From the NCBI RefSeq assembly GCF_002850745.1, contig NZ_KZ559467.1:507319-571318 (forward strand): a stretch of DNA of 64,000 nucleotides. The letters are read 5' to 3'. Of this stretch, positions 23,466 through 31,716 are shown piece by piece; the stretch's first letter is position 1; the number at the start of each line of letters is the position of its first letter. The position numbers and the translations under genes were made by a program. The DNA comes from Nonomuraea indica (GTDB lineage Bacteria > Actinomycetota > Actinomycetes > Streptosporangiales > Streptosporangiaceae). Under the pieces are notes generated by a model that had not been told where the DNA came from, made no database searches, and worked only from the letters and a program-made list of their open reading frames with translations.

Positions 23466-26264
23466 GTGAACGGACTTCTCGTCGGACGCGGTGCTGAGCT
23501 GGCACGACTCGTGCGCGTGCTGGAGTCGGCCGGCGAGGGCACCGCCGGGATCGCGCTGGTCGGCGGAGACGCCGGCATCGGCAAGACCCGGCTGGCGGGG
23601 GAGCTCGTCGCGCTGGCCCGCGAGCGTGGCTTCCACGTGCTTTCCGGCCAGTGCGCCGAGCTGGGCGACGCGTTGCCCTACCTTCCGCTGGCCGACGCGC
23701 TGCGCGGCGCGGAGCCGGCGGTGCGCTCGGCGGCGGCCGCCCACCCGCTGCTCGGCCAGCTGCTGCCGGGCGTGGAGAGCGCCCCGTCGGCCGGCCTGAC
23801 CCAGCAGCGGCTGTTCGGCTCGCTGCTCGGGCTGCTGGGCGAGATCCAGCCGGTGCTCTTCGTCATCGAGGACCTGCACTGGGCCGACCGTTCGACCCGT
23901 GACCTGCTCGTCTTCCTCAGCCGCATGGTGCAGACCGAGCGGGTCTGCGTGCTCGGCACCTACCGCACCGACGACCTGCACCGCCGCCACCCGCTGCGGC
24001 CCGTGCTGGCCGAGCTGAAGCGGCTGCCCACGGTGACCGGGGTCGAGCTCGGCCCGCTGGATCCCGGCGACATGTCCGACTATGTCGCGACGTTGGGTGA
24101 TGTCGCCGCGCAGGATCTGGGCATGATCGTCGGCCGTGCCGACGGCAACCCCTTCTACGCCGAGGAGCTCTTCGCCGCCCTGACCGAGGGCGACAGCCTG
24201 CCCGACGGCCTGGCCAGCCTGCTGCTGTCCCGCGTCGAGGTGCTGTCCGAGCCGGGCCAGCGGGTGCTGCGAGCGGCCGCCGTGGCCGGCCGGCGGGTCG
24301 AGGACGAACTTCTGCGTGAGGTGTCGGGCCTGCCGCTGGCCGAGTTCGAGGAGGCGGTCCGCGAGATCGTCTCGCGCGGGCTGCTGCGCGTCGACGGCTA
24401 CGGGTACGCCTTCCGCCACGCCCTCCTGCAGGAGGCCGTCTACACCGACCTGCTCCCCGGCGAGCGCACCCGGCTGCACACCGCCTTCACCCGGCTGCTC
24501 ACCTCGCCCGCCGAGCTGGCCCACCACCACCTCGCCGGCCACGACCTCGCCGGCGCCCTGGCTGCCTCCGCCGAGGCCGGCCGGCAGGCCGAGCGCCTCG
24601 GCGCGCCCGCCGAGGCGCACCGCCACTACGACCAGGCGCTCAGCCTCTGGGAACGGGTGACCGATCCCGAGGCGCTGGCCGGCGAGAGCCGGGCCGCGCT
24701 CGCCTTCCGCAGCGCCGTCGCCGCCGCCGACAGCGGCGACCTGCACCGCGCCGCCGCCCAGCTCCGCGTCCTGCCGCAGACCTGCGAGGTCAGCGAACGG
24801 CTCGCCTACTACCTCTACGAGATGGAGGACCGGGACGGCGCCATCGCCGCCGCCGAGCGCGCCGTCGCCACGGCCACCGACCAGGCCTCCCTGGCCCGCG
24901 CCCTGGCCACCCACGCCCGCACGCTCACCTGGAGCCCCCGCCACGCCGAAGGCGAGCGGCTCGCCCGCCGCGCCCTGGAGACCGCCAGGGCCGCCGGCGC
25001 CCGCGACGCCGAGGTCGGCGCCCTGCTGAGCCTCGCCCTGCACGCCGAGGTCCAGGGTGACTCCGTCCGGGCCCGCGAGCTCGCCGCCGTCGCCACCGTC
25101 GCCGAGGGCTCCGGCGACCTCGCCATGGACCTGCGGGCCCGCTTCCAGCACGCCCGCATCCACTACGACCAGGGCGACCTCGACCAGGCGGCCGAGATCG
25201 TCGACGCGGGCATCGAGCTCGCCTTCGCCAACGGGCTCAGGTGGAGCACCTACGGCACCGACCTGAGGTTCCTGCGCCTGCTCATCCACTACGTGGCCGG
25301 CGACTGGGACCAGGCCGAGGCGGTCGCCGCCACCTTCGGCCCCCGCGTCGGCACCATCCCCGAGGCGACCCTCTCCTCGTTCGCGCTGTTCGTCGAGGTC
25401 GCACGCGGGCTGCCCGGCGTCGACCAGCGACTGGAGTGGCTGCGGCCGTTCTGGTCCGACGGTCTGGTGGCCTACATGTCCCGCGGTCTGGCCGCCGAGC
25501 ACGCGCTCTGGCGGGGCGACCCCGAGTCGGCGCTCTCCCACGTACGAGCCGTGCTCGACGCGCAGCAGCCCGGTGACCCCGGCATCCTGCGCATCGCCGC
25601 CGTGGGCCTGTGGGCCCTCGGCGACCTCGGCGCGGTGGCCGACGCCGACGACATGCTCGCCGCCGCCCGGCTGGCCGTGGACGAGGGTCCCGTCGGGCAG
25701 CGCGGCGAGCTGGGCCCCGAGGGCCGGGCGTGGGCGCTGCGCGTCGAGGCCGAGTGGCACCGGGTGCACGGCCGTCTCGACCCGGCGCTGTGGCGGCGCG
25801 TCGTGGAGGCGTTCGACTACGGGTTCGTCTACGAGACGGCCCGCGCCCGCTGGCGTCTCGCCGAGGCCCTCCTCGCCGCCGGAGACCGCGACGCCGCCCA
25901 CGCCGAGTGGGCGCAGGCCGGCGAGGCGGCTGCCAAACTCCGGGCCGCGCCCCTCTGCGACGCGCTGGCCGAGTTCGGCCGCCGCGCCCGCTTCGCCGGC
26001 GCGGCTTCCGCCGGCGGCACCGGCACCGGCTCGGGGTCCGGCTCGGGGTCCGGGTCCGGCTCCGGCGACGGCGGGCTGACGGCCCGGGAGGTGGAGGTGC
26101 TGCGGCTGGTGGCCGAAGGGCTGACCAACCGCGAGATCGCCGAGCGGCTGTTCATCGCGCAGAAGACGGTCAGCGTCCACGTCTCCAACATCCTGGGCAA
26201 ACTCGACGCCTCCACCCGCACCCAGGCCGCCAGCACGGCCCGCCACCGCGGCCTCCTCGACTGA
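23466..26264 (+). CDS. Large AAA-ATPase LuxR-family regulator (LAL type)
   Basis: The 932-residue protein starts with an AAA/NACHT-like ATPase: Walker A GGDAGIGKTRL (residues 33-43), Walker B VLFVIEDLHWAD (about 131-142). TPR-like helical repeats follow (about 350-830). A LuxR helix-turn-helix (LTAREVEVLRLVAEGLTNRE to VSVHVSNILGKL, about 870-925) closes it. A flexible Gly/Ser/Thr linker of GSGSGS type precedes the HTH. LAL regulators activate target operons in response to small molecules. GTG 23466 follows a TAGTGA box and looks leaderless. Targets may include the divergent LysE gene or the hydrolase downstream. Confidence 0.92.
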   Translation: MNGLLVGRGAELARLVRVLESAGEGTAGIALVGGDAGIGKTRLAGELVALARERGFHVLSGQCAELGDALPYLPLADALRGAEPAVRSAAAAHPLLGQLLPGVESAPSAGLTQQRLFGSLLGLLGEIQPVLFVIEDLHWADRSTRDLLVFLSRMVQTERVCVLGTYRTDDLHRRHPLRPVLAELKRLPTVTGVELGPLDPGDMSDYVATLGDVAAQDLGMIVGRADGNPFYAEELFAALTEGDSLPDGLASLLLSRVEVLSEPGQRVLRAAAVAGRRVEDELLREVSGLPLAEFEEAVREIVSRGLLRVDGYGYAFRHALLQEAVYTDLLPGERTRLHTAFTRLLTSPAELAHHHLAGHDLAGALAASAEAGRQAERLGAPAEAHRHYDQALSLWERVTDPEALAGESRAALAFRSAVAAADSGDLHRAAAQLRVLPQTCEVSERLAYYLYEMEDRDGAIAAAERAVATATDQASLARALATHARTLTWSPRHAEGERLARRALETARAAGARDAEVGALLSLALHAEVQGDSVRARELAAVATVAEGSGDLAMDLRARFQHARIHYDQGDLDQAAEIVDAGIELAFANGLRWSTYGTDLRFLRLLIHYVAGDWDQAEAVAATFGPRVGTIPEATLSSFALFVEVARGLPGVDQRLEWLRPFWSDGLVAYMSRGLAAEHALWRGDPESALSHVRAVLDAQQPGDPGILRIAAVGLWALGDLGAVADADDMLAAARLAVDEGPVGQRGELGPEGRAWALRVEAEWHRVHGRLDPALWRRVVEAFDYGFVYETARARWRLAEALLAAGDRDAAHAEWAQAGEAAAKLRAAPLCDALAEFGRRARFAGAASAGGTGTGSGSGSGSGSGSGDGGLTAREVEVLRLVAEGLTNREIAERLFIAQKTVSVHVSNILGKLDASTRTQAASTARHRGLLD

Positions 26265-26286
26265 TCTCGCTCCTCCCCGGTCGAGT

Positions 26287-26304
26287 CTGGGAGCCCGCTC
26301 CCAG
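26287..26304. promoter_or_regulatory. 18-bp palindrome upstream of the secreted hydrolase
   Basis: CTGGGAGC and GCTCCCAG are perfect arms around CC. The element lies 58 bases before the hydrolase ATG and 22 bases after the AAA-LuxR stop, so it could be an operator or a short terminator stem. The two-base loop argues for a protein-binding site. Confidence 0.5.
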
Positions 26305-26361
26305 GCGGAGTTCGGTCCGAGGGTGGAGGAAGGCGGCGGCGGTGGCGGCGAGGCTGGACGC

Positions 26362-28329
26362 ATGAAGATCGTCACCATGCTGGCCGGGACGGTCGTGGCG
26401 GTGACCGCCCTGTCAGCCGTTCCCGCCGCCGCTGCCCGTGGCCCCGCCACGCCTCCCTCCGGCGCCCGCCCCGCCGTCCCCGCCGTTCCGGATCAGGCTG
26501 GAGACGCGGAGGGGCGCGTCACCGGGACGTTCCCGCACGAGTGCGCCGCAGCGACGAGGCGGTGCGACGGCACCCTGACGGTGCCGCTGGACTGGAGCGA
26601 CCCGTCATCCGAACGCATCACCGTGGCCTTCGCCTGGCTGCCGGCGAGGAACCGGGCGAGCAACCCGGCGACGGGCCGGGCGACGGACGGGACCGCAGGC
26701 CGGGGGACAGACAGAGTGACAGGCACGATTCTGGCCAATCCCGGCGGGCCGCTGCCCGCGCTGCCCGCTGTGCCGGCCCTCCAGCGGACGCTCGGCCCGG
26801 CACTCGACCACCAGAACCTCCTGGTCGTCGAGCCGCGCGGGATGGGCAGGTCGTCGCCGCTGTCATGTCCCGGCCTCGACCTGTCGGCGCCGGACACCAT
26901 CGCCGCCTGCGCGCGCCACCTCGGCCCGCGAGCCCGGTTCTTCACCGCCGACCAGGTGGTGGCGGACATGGACGCGGTCCGCCGGGCCCTCGGCGTGTCG
27001 AAGGTGACGTTCTTCGGCACCTCCTACGGCACCCTGTACGCGCAGGCGTACGCCATCCGCCACCCTGACAGCCTCGCAGCCGCCTTCCTCGACAGCAGCA
27101 TGATCACCACGGCGGACGGCTACGCCCCGTGGCCCATGCGCACCCGGCTGGACAGCATGGAGCTCGTCTGCGGGCGTTCCGCGGCCTGCCGCGCGCTGCC
27201 CGGCACGCCGACGGGCACCTGGCACGCCCTGGTCGCCCGCCTGCGCGCGCAACCCGATCGTGACGTGCCGATGGCGGCCGCCCTGGCGGTGTCCAGGAAC
27301 GTGTACCAGCCGGTGTTCGGCCGGGAGGCGACCGCCGCCGCCACCGCCTACCTGAGCGGCGACCCGGCCCCCCTGCGCCGCCTGGCCCGGGCGGCCGGCG
27401 CGGCCCCCGCGCCGCCGGTCACCGGACCCGACTGGGCGGGCTACCTGGCGCACCGGTGCGGCGACGGAGCCTTCCCCTTCGACCGGGACGCGGACCCGGC
27501 GGAGCGGACCCGCCAGATCGAGCGCCATTTCGCGACGGAACGTCCCCTCGCGCCGTTCGAACCGGCCGACCTGGGTGTCGGCAGCGTCGCGGCGCTGGAG
27601 TTCTGCGTGCGCTGGCCGACCCCGCGGCACAGCCCTCCGCTGCCACCGGGCGCGCCCCGCCCCGCCGTACCGATCATGGCGGTCGCCGGGGACTTCGACA
27701 CCCACACCCCGGCCGACGTGGCCGACGCCCTGCGTCACTTCCCGGGCGCCGTCGTCAGCGGGGTCGTCTACGCGGGGCACAGCCTGACCTCGATCGAGGG
27801 GCCCGCCGGCGCGTGCGTGCGCGCGGCCATGCGCGCGTTCCTGTCCGACCCGGCCCACCGGATTCCCGCGGTGCGGTGCAGCGCGGAGAACTACCGCGCG
27901 GCCGGAGCCTTCCCTCCGGCACAGGCGCGCGTCCGCCCAGTCACAGCCCACGGGCTGTCCGGGCGCGAGCGGCGGCTGCTGGCCGCCGTGTTCGTCACCG
28001 CCGCCAACGCCGCCTCCCGCCGCAACCCCTACGCGCTCACCCACCTGCGGCTGCGGAGCGAGCCGGGACTGCGGGGCGGCCAGGTCCGCTTCGACGACGA
28101 GAACGCGGTCATCCACCTCGACGGCGTCCGCTTCGTGGCCGACCTCGACGTCAGCGGCCACATCCGGCTGGCCGCCGGCGGACGAGCCGAGGCGGAACTG
28201 CGCGCCGGTCCGGCCGGCGGCCCGGTCCACGACGTGGTCCTGCGCTGGACGGCGTTTACGCGGCACGAGCGCCCCCGGCTCACCGGGACGCTCGACGGCC
28301 GCCCGTTCTCCGCCCCACCCGTCCTCTGA
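26362..28329 (+). CDS. Secreted alpha/beta-hydrolase, tripeptidyl aminopeptidase-like
   Basis: The 655-residue protein starts with a Sec signal peptide (MLAGTVVAVTALSAVPAAAA). The TAP-type hydrolase core follows: TLTVPLDWSDP, LANPGGPLPALP, VVEPRGMGRSS, and the nucleophile elbow FFGTSYGTLYAQAYA (Ser221). Asp in VAGDFDTHTPADVA and His in YAGHSLTS complete the triad. The usual oxyanion GGPGxSG is altered to GGPLPAL. About 140 residues beyond the catalytic histidine form an extra beta-rich C-terminal domain. It probably removes tripeptides or cleaves proline peptides outside the cell. The longer upstream reading (from 26323) lacks a ribosome site. Confidence 0.87.
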   Translation: MKIVTMLAGTVVAVTALSAVPAAAARGPATPPSGARPAVPAVPDQAGDAEGRVTGTFPHECAAATRRCDGTLTVPLDWSDPSSERITVAFAWLPARNRASNPATGRATDGTAGRGTDRVTGTILANPGGPLPALPAVPALQRTLGPALDHQNLLVVEPRGMGRSSPLSCPGLDLSAPDTIAACARHLGPRARFFTADQVVADMDAVRRALGVSKVTFFGTSYGTLYAQAYAIRHPDSLAAAFLDSSMITTADGYAPWPMRTRLDSMELVCGRSAACRALPGTPTGTWHALVARLRAQPDRDVPMAAALAVSRNVYQPVFGREATAAATAYLSGDPAPLRRLARAAGAAPAPPVTGPDWAGYLAHRCGDGAFPFDRDADPAERTRQIERHFATERPLAPFEPADLGVGSVAALEFCVRWPTPRHSPPLPPGAPRPAVPIMAVAGDFDTHTPADVADALRHFPGAVVSGVVYAGHSLTSIEGPAGACVRAAMRAFLSDPAHRIPAVRCSAENYRAAGAFPPAQARVRPVTAHGLSGRERRLLAAVFVTAANAASRRNPYALTHLRLRSEPGLRGGQVRFDDENAVIHLDGVRFVADLDVSGHIRLAAGGRAEAELRAGPAGGPVHDVVLRWTAFTRHERPRLTGTLDGRPFSAPPVL

Positions 28330-28344
28330 CGCGGCGCCGGCCCG

Positions 28345-28785
28345 CTACAGGTCGATGTCGTACTTGATGAAGCCGCGGTTCACCGCGACCTGGTCGTACA
28401 GGCGCCGGGCCACGGCGTTCGACCCCTGCGTGTGCCAGTAGAGGCGCCCGCAGCCGCGCTCCCGCGCCCAGTCCGTCACGGCGGAGATCAGCGCGCGGCC
28501 CACCCCACCGCCCCGCGCGTCCGGGGCGGTGAACAGGTCCTGCAGGTAGCACAGGTCGGTGCCGGGGGCGGACGTGCTGGGGTGGGACAGGAAGTGGGCG
28601 ATGCCCACGAGCCTGCCGTCCAGCCTGGCTCCGAGCGCGTGCAGCCGCGTGCCGTCCCGGAACTCCTGCCAGGCCCGCTCGTACATCTCGTCGGGCTCGG
28701 CGCGCCCGTAGAAGGCGATGTACGCGCGGAACAGGCCTTCCCAGGCGGCCCTGTCGGACGGCAGCAGTCCGCCGATGGTGATCAT
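28345..28785 (-). CDS. GNAT-family N-acetyltransferase
   Basis: The 146-residue protein has the GNAT core: a beta-strand HFLSHPSTSAPGTDLCYLQD leading to motif A (APDARGGGVGRALISAVTDW, with the pyrophosphate loop), and the motif B region RLYWHTQGSNAVARRLYDQV. The substrate is unknown. ATG 28785 has a GTGGAGAAA-like purine run upstream. It converges on the secreted hydrolase with only 15 bases between stops. Confidence 0.88.
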   Translation of the reverse strand: MITIGGLLPSDRAAWEGLFRAYIAFYGRAEPDEMYERAWQEFRDGTRLHALGARLDGRLVGIAHFLSHPSTSAPGTDLCYLQDLFTAPDARGGGVGRALISAVTDWARERGCGRLYWHTQGSNAVARRLYDQVAVNRGFIKYDIDL

Positions 28786-28941
28786 CCGGTTTCTCCACGG
28801 GGCGAGGTGATGGTGTCGCGGCCCGATGCTAGGGGCGCGCGTCCTGCCGCGTTATGGCCACTACGAGGACGAAAACGGCGACCACTCCGGCCTCACAGCG
28901 AGGCGACGGCGTGACGACGGTGGGGCGACGGTGGGGCGACG

Positions 28942-29337
28942 TCACCCCCGCGCCGTCGCGGCCAGCTCCCCGACCACCTCGATCAGCTCCGCCGGGTCGA
29001 ACGGCTTCGTCAGGTAGGCGTCCACCCCGATGCCCATCCCGCGCCGCCTGTCGTCGTCCTGCGCCCTGGCGGTGATCAGCACCACCTTGATGTGCCGGGT
29101 GGCCTCACCGTCGCGCAGCCGCTGCGCCGTCTCCCACCCGTCGAGGCGCGGCATCATCACGTCCAGCGTGATCACGTCCGGCATGACGTCGAGCACCTGA
29201 TCCAGGCAGTCCTCACCGTCGGTGGCCGTCGCGACCTCGAACCCCTCAAGACTCAGGTTCACCGCGATCAGCTGACGGATGACCTCGTCATCGTCCACCA
29301 CAAGCACCTTGCCCAGCACCTCACCCACGGCCGCCAA
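28942..29337 (-). CDS. Stand-alone receiver-domain protein (CheY-like)
   Basis: The 131-residue product is a receiver without output domain: acidic pocket VVDDDE, phosphoacceptor ITLDVMMPRLDGWE, switch LITARAQ and lysine YLTKPFDPAEL are all intact, and the sequence ends shortly after helix 5. Such proteins relay phosphate or act by binding a partner. No kinase is adjacent, so its partner must be elsewhere. An in-frame GTG four codons in is an alternative start. The gene is divergent from tRNA-Arg. Confidence 0.88.
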   Translation of the reverse strand: MAAVGEVLGKVLVVDDDEVIRQLIAVNLSLEGFEVATATDGEDCLDQVLDVMPDVITLDVMMPRLDGWETAQRLRDGEATRHIKVVLITARAQDDDRRRGMGIGVDAYLTKPFDPAELIEVVGELAATARG

Positions 29338-29442
29338 GCTACCCGTAGCGGTGCGGTCACATGCGGTTTTCGGCGATGTGTGATCAGAGGTTTATCGTGT
29401 GCGGAGTGGTGTGCGGATGCTGGTAGCCTAGTCACACGTTCG

Positions 29443-29514
29443 GCCCCCTTAGCTCAGGGGATAGAGCACCGGCCTCCGGAGCCGGGTGCGTAGGTTCGAA
29501 TCCTACAGGGGGCA
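29443..29514 (+). tRNA. tRNA-Arg (anticodon CCG)
   Basis: All stems are intact: acceptor GCCCCCT/AGGGGGC, D stem GCTC/GAGC, anticodon stem CCGGC/GCCGG with loop CTCCGGA (anticodon CCG, reading CGG), and T arm GTAGG-TTCGAAT-CCTAC. The discriminator is A and CCA is not encoded. A TAGCCT -10-like box lies at 29424-29429. Confidence 0.97.
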
Positions 29515-29543
29515 CCGATCAGCTACATCGCCATTCACGCTTG

Positions 29544-29567
29544 GACCTGCGGAAACGCAGGTCTTTT
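29544..29567 (+). terminator. Intrinsic terminator of tRNA-Arg
   Basis: GACCTGCG and CGCAGGTC form an 8-bp stem capped by a GAAA tetraloop (29544-29563), followed directly by TTTT. It lies 29 bases after the tRNA and is the clearest classical terminator in the window. Confidence 0.93.
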
Positions 29568-29942
29568 GCGTTTCTGGGTACTTTTCCGCGATCACGTGTG
29601 GGGCCCGTAGCGATCATGGGCACGGGCAGACGATTTGGGCTCATCTACAGGTCATGCGGTAAGCGGCACAGGGGCGGAGGGTTTCCGGTTCCGGAGGGTG
29701 GGGTGGCGCGGCGTCTCGGCAGGGGCGCGGGGGTGTGTCAGGGGGCGCGTCAGGGCGGTGACGGTCCGGTATCAGGGTGGCCGGCGATGGTGGATGCCAT
29801 GAGCGGTTCAGCGGCTGCGGCCTCAAGGCGCGGTGCGATCTTCTCGGCGACCTGACCTGAGAGATCTGGCACCGGGTGCCGACAGGGGCGTGCTTCGCCA
29901 TCCGTTCGTTCCGTGATCCGCAGACTTGAAGGAGTAGAAACC
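29568..29942. other. 375-bp intergenic region with a short palindrome
   Basis: No convincing gene is visible; the open frames are basic or proline-rich with no ribosome site. A 13-bp palindrome GGCACC-G-GGTGCC lies at 29868-29880. A bulged stem (GATCTTCTC with GAGAGATC) lies at 29837-29866. Both are upstream of the unknown gene at 29943 and could act in its promoter or leader. Confidence 0.5.
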
Positions 29943-30347
29943 ATGTCCGTCACCCTTTCCGAGCAGGACAAGCTGACGCTGCGGCTCGCCGCGTGGGGCG
30001 CCGTCTCGCTGATGTCCGCCGCCGGCGCCGCCAGCTCGGCCCACAAGGTCGGCGTCGAGGGCTCCGTCGCCCTCACCTCCGCGACCGGCCTGGTGGGGCA
30101 CGTCCTCGCCAAGGCGCCCAAGGGCGTGAAGTACGGCAGGACCGTGGCCGAACTGGCCGACCAGGTGCTGCCGGCCCTGACCGCGGCCATGAGCCTGCTC
30201 AAGCAGCAGGACCCGGCCGAGGCCGACAACTTCCGCGGCACCGTCGTCGTCGCCGTCGAGGCGGCCGCCCGGACCCACCAGGGCGAGCCCGGCCCCACCA
30301 TGGCCGAGATGGCCCGCAAGATCACCGAAGCGCTCGACGCCGCCTGA
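29943..30347 (+). CDS. Unknown small Ala-rich protein (134 aa)
   Basis: A strong GAAGGAG site eight bases upstream and good codon pattern mark this as real. The 134-residue product is helical and Ala-rich, with a moderately hydrophobic segment (LAAWGAVSLMSAAGAA) near residues 14-30, a Lys-rich KAPKGVKYGR patch and a C-terminal helix ending EMARKITEALDAA. It has no signal peptide. I do not recognise a family. It stands alone, between the palindromic region and a 42-bp minisatellite. Confidence 0.7.
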   Translation: MSVTLSEQDKLTLRLAAWGAVSLMSAAGAASSAHKVGVEGSVALTSATGLVGHVLAKAPKGVKYGRTVAELADQVLPALTAAMSLLKQQDPAEADNFRGTVVVAVEAAARTHQGEPGPTMAEMARKITEALDAA

Positions 30348-30740
30348 CCGCACAGCCGCCCCCTTGCGGCCGGGCCACGACGCCGGCCGCGGGCGCGGGG
30401 GTCTGTTCGGTAAGGGTTTCGGTGGCTGCCTGGCGCGATTGGGTGTTCGTCGTGAGCGGGTGGGCGGCTGGCGGCGGGACTGGGGTGTTCGTCGTGTACG
30501 GGTGGGCGGCTGGCGGCGGGACTGGGGTGTTCGTCGTGTACGGGTGGGCGGCTGGCGGCGGGATCGGGGTGTTCGTCGTGAGCGGGTGGGCGGCTGGCGG
30601 TGCGATCCGGGTGTTCGCGGTGAGCGGGTGGGCGGCTGCTGGACGTGGTGGGCTGGTAGTGTCGCGGTCCTGGATCCGCAACCTCTCCCGGCCACCGGGA
30701 GCGGCGCAAGATCTCCATAGTCACGTCGGAGGGTCTTGCC
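30348..30740. other. 393-bp intergenic region dominated by a minisatellite
   Basis: No gene is supported. The region contains the five-unit 42-bp repeat (30441-30650). After it come about 90 bases that should hold the promoter of the NmrA-like gene, whose GGAGGG ribosome site lies at 30728-30733. Confidence 0.6.
30441..30650. repeat. 42-bp minisatellite, five imperfect units
   Basis: GGGTGTTC recurs at 30441, 30483, 30525, 30567 and 30609, always 42 bases apart. Each unit contains a GTGGGCGGCTGG core. The last unit is most diverged. Because 42 is a multiple of three, every frame reads as a 14-residue periodic peptide, but no start or ribosome site supports translation. Confidence 0.95.
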
Positions 30741-31697
30741 ATGGATGGATCTGAGCGGATCACGAATGCCTCGTCTGCCCGTACGCACCTGCTGACGGCC
30801 GTCAGCGCGCGGAAGGACGCGGGCAGCAGTCCCACGGGGGTCGTCGGGCGGAGCCTTGCGCGGCAGCTGCTGGATGCGGGTGACCGGGTGCGCGTGCTGG
30901 CCGAGCCCGGCCTGGTGGACGGCTGGCCCGACGGGGTCGAGGTCGTCGAGGGGTCCATCACCCGGCCGCTGGAGCGCGCCGAGGTCTTCGACGGTGTGGA
31001 CGGTGTCTTCCTGGCGGGCGCCGTGCCCGCGACGGTGCGGGACGCGCTGGAGGCCGCCCGGGGAGCCGGTGTGCGGCGGGTCGTCGTGCTGTCCTCGCAC
31101 GGTCCGGAGTACGAGGAGGCCTATCCGCCGGAGACGTGGTTCTGGCTGGCCGTCGAGCGGGCCGTGGAGTGCTCGGGGATGGAGTGGACGCACGTGCGCC
31201 CGTCGGCGGTGATGGGGGCGATGATCGAGGGCACCTATCCGGCGACGGGGTCGGACTGGCCTGACACGATCAGGGGCGAGCGGGTCGTCCGGGAGGCCTT
31301 CCTGAACGGCGGCCACTATCCCTTCATCCACGAGGACGACCTGGCCGCCGTCGCGGTGGCGGCGCTGCGTGCCGACGACCATGTCGGCACCGTGCTCGAG
31401 GCGGTCGGCCTGCCGATCAGCACCCGATCGCGGATCGCGAGCATCGCCGGCGCCCTCGGATGTGACGTCGCCGCCGTGGAGGTGGAGCCTGAGGAGAGCC
31501 GCGCGAACTGGCGGCGCCGCGGCTGGCCCGACAGCGGCATCGACGTGACGCTGTACGCCCTGGAGGAGTACGGTGCCCGGCTCGCCGAGCTGACCCGGTG
31601 GACGCTCGACCAGCGGCCGTCCGTACGCGAGATCATCGGCCGCCCGCCGCGCGGGTTCGACGAGTGGGCCGCTGCGAACGTCCACCTGTTCCGCTGA
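30741..31697 (+). CDS. NmrA-like NAD(P)-binding protein with atypical N-terminus
   Basis: The 318-residue protein aligns in pattern with atypical short-chain/NmrA-type reductases: GVVGRSLARQLLDAGDRVRVL, then GVDGVFLAGAVP, VVVLSSHGPEY and THVRPSAVMG. The C-terminal part (DDLAAVAVAAL, then an EYGARLAELTRWT ending) is also typical. The first 38 residues do not give the normal short strand plus complete GxxGxxG motif; only TGVVG is left. GGAGGG supports ATG 30741. The protein may bind cofactor weakly or act as a sensor. A past frameshift near 30790-30830 is possible. Confidence 0.75.
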   Translation: MDGSERITNASSARTHLLTAVSARKDAGSSPTGVVGRSLARQLLDAGDRVRVLAEPGLVDGWPDGVEVVEGSITRPLERAEVFDGVDGVFLAGAVPATVRDALEAARGAGVRRVVVLSSHGPEYEEAYPPETWFWLAVERAVECSGMEWTHVRPSAVMGAMIEGTYPATGSDWPDTIRGERVVREAFLNGGHYPFIHEDDLAAVAVAALRADDHVGTVLEAVGLPISTRSRIASIAGALGCDVAAVEVEPEESRANWRRRGWPDSGIDVTLYALEEYGARLAELTRWTLDQRPSVREIIGRPPRGFDEWAAANVHLFR

Positions 31698-31716
31698 ATG
31701 TCCTGGCCCCGGCGGG

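Noticed and set aside
26287..26304. Direct call as a CebR/BglR operator
   Set aside because: The two central bases change half-site spacing by two compared with the 14-bp consensus, and no LacI-type gene or cellulase is nearby.
23361..26450. 1029-codon minus-strand open frame opposite the AAA-LuxR gene
   Set aside because: It is the codon-position shadow of a real gene: low-complexity Gly/Ala/Arg/Gln product without domain pattern, fully overlapped by a gene with clear Walker and HTH motifs.
29443..29514. tRNA-Arg as attachment site of an integrated element
   Set aside because: No integrase gene, no repeated 3' tRNA fragment and no shift in composition was seen nearby.
29541..29855. 104-codon open frame after tRNA-Arg
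   Set aside because: It starts inside the terminator hairpin, has no ribosome site, and is an Arg/Gly-rich shadow typical of GC-rich noncoding DNA.
30441..30650. CRISPR-like array
   Set aside because: Units are contiguous without unique spacers of constant length, and no cas genes occur. It is a minisatellite.
30348..30740. Repeat-coded hydrophobic peptide (VFVVSGWAAGGG-like units)
   Set aside because: All six frames read as 14-residue periodic peptides because the unit is 42 bp. No frame has a start with a ribosome site.
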